This document shows, piece by piece, positions 62,199 to 64,000 of a DNA stretch of 64,000 nt (positions are counted from its first letter, which is position 1; each line of letters opens with the position of its first letter). The stretch is taken from assembly GCF_003815675.1 (NCBI RefSeq), contig NZ_CP033918.1:2046001-2110000 (forward strand), read 5' to 3'. This stretch comes from Chryseobacterium sp. G0186 (GTDB lineage: Bacteria > Bacteroidota > Bacteroidia > Flavobacteriales > Weeksellaceae). The notes under the pieces are model-generated. The model worked only from the letters and a program-made list of their open reading frames with translations. It was not told the DNA's origin and did not search any database. A program made the position numbers and the translations under genes.

Positions 62199-63647
62199 CT
62201 AGAATTCAGCACTTTTCGGTGTTCTTGGGAAAGGAATCACATCTCTGATGTTAGTCATCCCTGTTACGAAAAGAACTAATCTTTCCAATCCTAAACCGAA
62301 CCCTGCATGAGGAACAGAACCGAATTTTCGGGTATCCAGATACCACCAAAGCTCATGTTCATCTACATGCATATCTGCCATTTTCTGTTTTAAAACGTCT
62401 AATCTTGCTTCTCTTTCAGATCCACCAATGATCTCACCGATACCTGGGAAAAGTACATCCATTGCAGCAACCGTTTTGTTGTCTTCGTTCAGCTTCATAT
62501 AGAAAGCCTTGATCTCTTTTGGATAATCGAACAATATAACCGGGCACTCAAAATGTTTCTCAACCAAAAATCTTTCGTGCTCAGACTGAAGATCTGTTCC
62601 CCAGCTTTCAACAGGATAAGCAAATTTTCCTTTTTTGTTTTCCTTTGAATTCATTAAGATCTCGATAGCTTCTGTATAGCTTACACGCTTAAAACGCTTG
62701 GCAATTACATTTTCAAGTTTCTCGATAAGTCCTTCTTTAGCTCTTTCCTTTTCCGGTTTTGTTTTTTGTTCTTCTTCAAAACGTTTGTTCAGGAAGTCCA
62801 GATCATCTTTACAGTTATCCAATACATACTGGATTACATATTTTAAGAAATCTTCTGCAAGATCAATATTATCTTCAAGGTTGTTGAAAGCCACTTCCGG
62901 CTCAATCATCCAGAACTCTGCAAGATGTCTTGTTGTATTTGAATTTTCAGCACGGAAAGTAGGTCCGAATGTATAGATTCTTCCCAATCCCATCGCTGCA
63001 GTTTCTCCTTCAAGCTGTCCTGAAACCGTAAGGTTGGTCTTTTTCCCGAAGAAATCCTGTGCAAAATCAATTTCACCCTCTTCAGTTTTTGGCATATTGT
63101 TCAGGTCAAAGTTCGTTACTCCAAACATTTCACCTGCCCCTTCTGCATCTGCCCCTGTAATTACCGGTGTATTGATATAGAAAAACTGGTTTTGGTTAAA
63201 GAAAGAGTGAACGGCAAAACTTACCGCGTGACGTACTCTGAAAACTGCGCCAAATAAGTTGGTTCTGAATCTTAAGTGCGCCTGCTCACGAAGTTTTTCC
63301 AAACTGTGTTTCTTAGGTTGAAGAATTGTACTTTGAAGTTCTTCCGTAAAGTTATCTCCTAAAACAATGATTTTTTTAGCTACAATTTCTACAGACTGCC
63401 CTGCTCCTTGACTTTCTACCACTTCTCCTACTATTTTAAGGGAAGAAGCTGTACTAATATTCTTGATGATTTCTTCATCAAAATTTTCGAAATCAACAAC
63501 TATTTGCAAATTATTAATCGTAGAACCATCATTAAGAGCTATAAAGCGATTAGCACGGAATGATCTTACCCATCCGTAAACTGTAATGTCATGATGTAAT
63601 ACTTTCTTGTAATCCTTTAGGATTTCTTTGATCGTTTGCTTTTTCAT
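62199..63647 (-). CDS. asnS: Asparaginyl-tRNA synthetase
   Basis: The 482-residue class-II synthetase has an N-terminal OB-fold anticodon-binding domain ([22 protein letters not shown]). The catalytic core has [60 protein letters not shown] (motif 2) and [26 protein letters not shown] (motif 3). The sequence is AsnRS rather than AspRS, judging from the GAGEMF and NTTRHL signatures. It is monocistronic between a promoter at 63686-63693 and a strong terminator. Confidence 0.95.
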   Translation of the reverse strand: MKKQTIKEILKDYKKVLHHDITVYGWVRSFRANRFIALNDGSTINNLQIVVDFENFDEEIIKNISTASSLKIVGEVVESQGAGQSVEIVAKKIIVLGDNFTEELQSTILQPKKHSLEKLREQAHLRFRTNLFGAVFRVRHAVSFAVHSFFNQNQFFYINTPVITGADAEGAGEMFGVTNFDLNNMPKTEEGEIDFAQDFFGKKTNLTVSGQLEGETAAMGLGRIYTFGPTFRAENSNTTRHLAEFWMIEPEVAFNNLEDNIDLAEDFLKYVIQYVLDNCKDDLDFLNKRFEEEQKTKPEKERAKEGLIEKLENVIAKRFKRVSYTEAIEILMNSKENKKGKFAYPVESWGTDLQSEHERFLVEKHFECPVILFDYPKEIKAFYMKLNEDNKTVAAMDVLFPGIGEIIGGSEREARLDVLKQKMADMHVDEHELWWYLDTRKFGSVPHAGFGLGLERLVLFVTGMTNIRDVIPFPRTPKSAEF

Positions 63648-63685
63648 TTGTTGATAATAAATTTTTGTATAAAAATTAATGGTTG

Positions 63686-63693
63686 CAAAGTTA
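63686..63693 (-). promoter_or_regulatory. TAnnTTTG -7 element of asnS
   Basis: The minus strand reads TAACTTTG, 39 bases before the asnS start codon and just after the terminator of the upstream gene. Confidence 0.6.
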
Positions 63694-63694
63694 C

Positions 63695-63724
63695 AAAAAA
63701 ACGACGCAATTTGATGATTGCGCC
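63695..63724 (-). terminator. Terminator of the CDP-alcohol phosphatidyltransferase gene
   Basis: The 8-bp stem GGCGCAAT / ATTGCGTC (one G-T pair; 63717-63724 with 63703-63710 on the plus strand) is followed on the minus strand by seven T. Confidence 0.8.
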
Positions 63725-63758
63725 ATCTTTAAAAATGATTTATCAATTATTTAATGTT

Positions 63759-64000
63759 TTAATTAAAGAAAATCGTCTTTTTACGCTGTTTCCCATTCCT
63801 GATTTTCAGGGCATGATAACAGCTGGGAACATCATATTGCCATTTAGGAAGCAATAAAATAATCAGAATCACATCCAAATGAGAGATCAATCCTAAAATG
63901 ACTGCCAGGTTAAATGCCCATCCTGCTTCCTGAAATCCGATCAGATAGGTAAAGGCCAACAGCAGGCTAAGTCCCCACATTTTTGCTAACAAAGCATGAG
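63759..64000 (-). CDS. CDP-alcohol phosphatidyltransferase family protein (C-terminal part, cut by window)
   Basis: The frame is open to the right edge, so the N-terminus with the catalytic DGxxAR motif is outside. What remains has two hydrophobic helices (GLSLLLAFTYLIGFQ and FNLAVILGLISHLDVILIILLL) and a basic tail (KWQYDVPSCYHALKIRNGKQRKK), a pattern I recognise from the end of Flavobacteriia CDP-alcohol phosphatidyltransferases. These make phospholipid headgroups in the inner membrane. The TTG at 63992 is not a start. A terminator follows. Confidence 0.7.
   Translation of the reverse strand, partial: HALLAKMWGLSLLLAFTYLIGFQEAGWAFNLAVILGLISHLDVILIILLLPKWQYDVPSCYHALKIRNGKQRKKTIFFN

Overview
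The window looks like a chromosome segment of a low-GC member of the Bacteroidota, most probably Flavobacteriia close to Chryseobacterium. The evidence is a PorX regulator of type IX secretion, -7 promoter elements of the TAnnTTTG type in front of many genes, GINTTTP-type secreted proteins, DUF1573 and DUF4241 proteins, and a class I ribonucleotide reductase like that of Flavobacterium johnsoniae. These assignments come from reading the sequence and recalling families; no database search was run.

Layout. 1-2.4 kb (+): end of porX, then a YciI-like gene coupled to exonuclease III. 2.4-6.9 kb (-): a small RlpA-like protein, a gene-free stretch of about 0.9 kb, two secreted surface-type proteins and rimO. 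6.9-32.8 kb (-): one long polysaccharide locus. In transcription order it holds a DegT aminotransferase, a WbpM-type dehydratase, Wza and Wzc-like export proteins, a nucleotide-sugar dehydrogenase, a Wzx flippase, a decayed acetyltransferase, a Wzy-like polymerase, three glycosyltransferases, an acetyltransferase, WbpG/HisH/HisF for amidino-sugar synthesis, FnlA/cupin/FnlB/FnlC/WbuB for L-FucNAc, a WbpV-like reductase, a WbpL-like initiating transferase, a secreted glycosidase-like protein and RmlC. The locus ends in a clear terminator. 32.8-34.7 kb: recX and glyA. 34.9-37.6 kb: a thioredoxin-reductase-like flavoprotein with a heptamer repeat in its leader, and a GT39 membrane glycosyltransferase. 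37.8-42.5 kb: a four-gene MacA/MacB-type efflux operon. 42.5-46.1 kb (+): a DnaA-box-rich intergenic region, then nrdB, a small ABM-like gene and nrdA. 46-50.6 kb: housekeeping and hypothetical genes. 50.6-52.7 kb: a DUF4241 gene, an intact IS982-family element with a target duplication, and a GIY-YIG gene framed by inverted repeats. 52.7-64 kb: valS, a DUF1573 protein, PPK2, rnpB (RNase P RNA), an ECF sigma factor with a membrane partner, an acyl-CoA synthetase, rpoN, asnS and the end of a CDP-alcohol phosphatidyltransferase.

How the genes work together. The large locus looks like a complete Wzx/Wzy-dependent pathway. WbpM-type and WbpV-type enzymes would supply UDP-D-FucNAc or UDP-D-QuiNAc. 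The WbpL-type enzyme would load it on undecaprenyl phosphate, WbuB would add L-FucNAc, and the other transferases would finish the repeat unit. Wzx, Wzy, Wzc and Wza would then flip, polymerise and export it.

Most noteworthy signals: the GIY-YIG gene between 29-bp inverted repeats, one of which encodes the protein's C-terminus; an IS insertion that split what was probably a two-gene operon; an acetyltransferase pseudogene broken by four single-base homopolymer losses that together restore a full frame; a tandem heptamer leader plus a palindrome over the -33 element of the flavoprotein gene; a DnaA-box cluster before nrdB; and a two-copy dispersed hairpin element.
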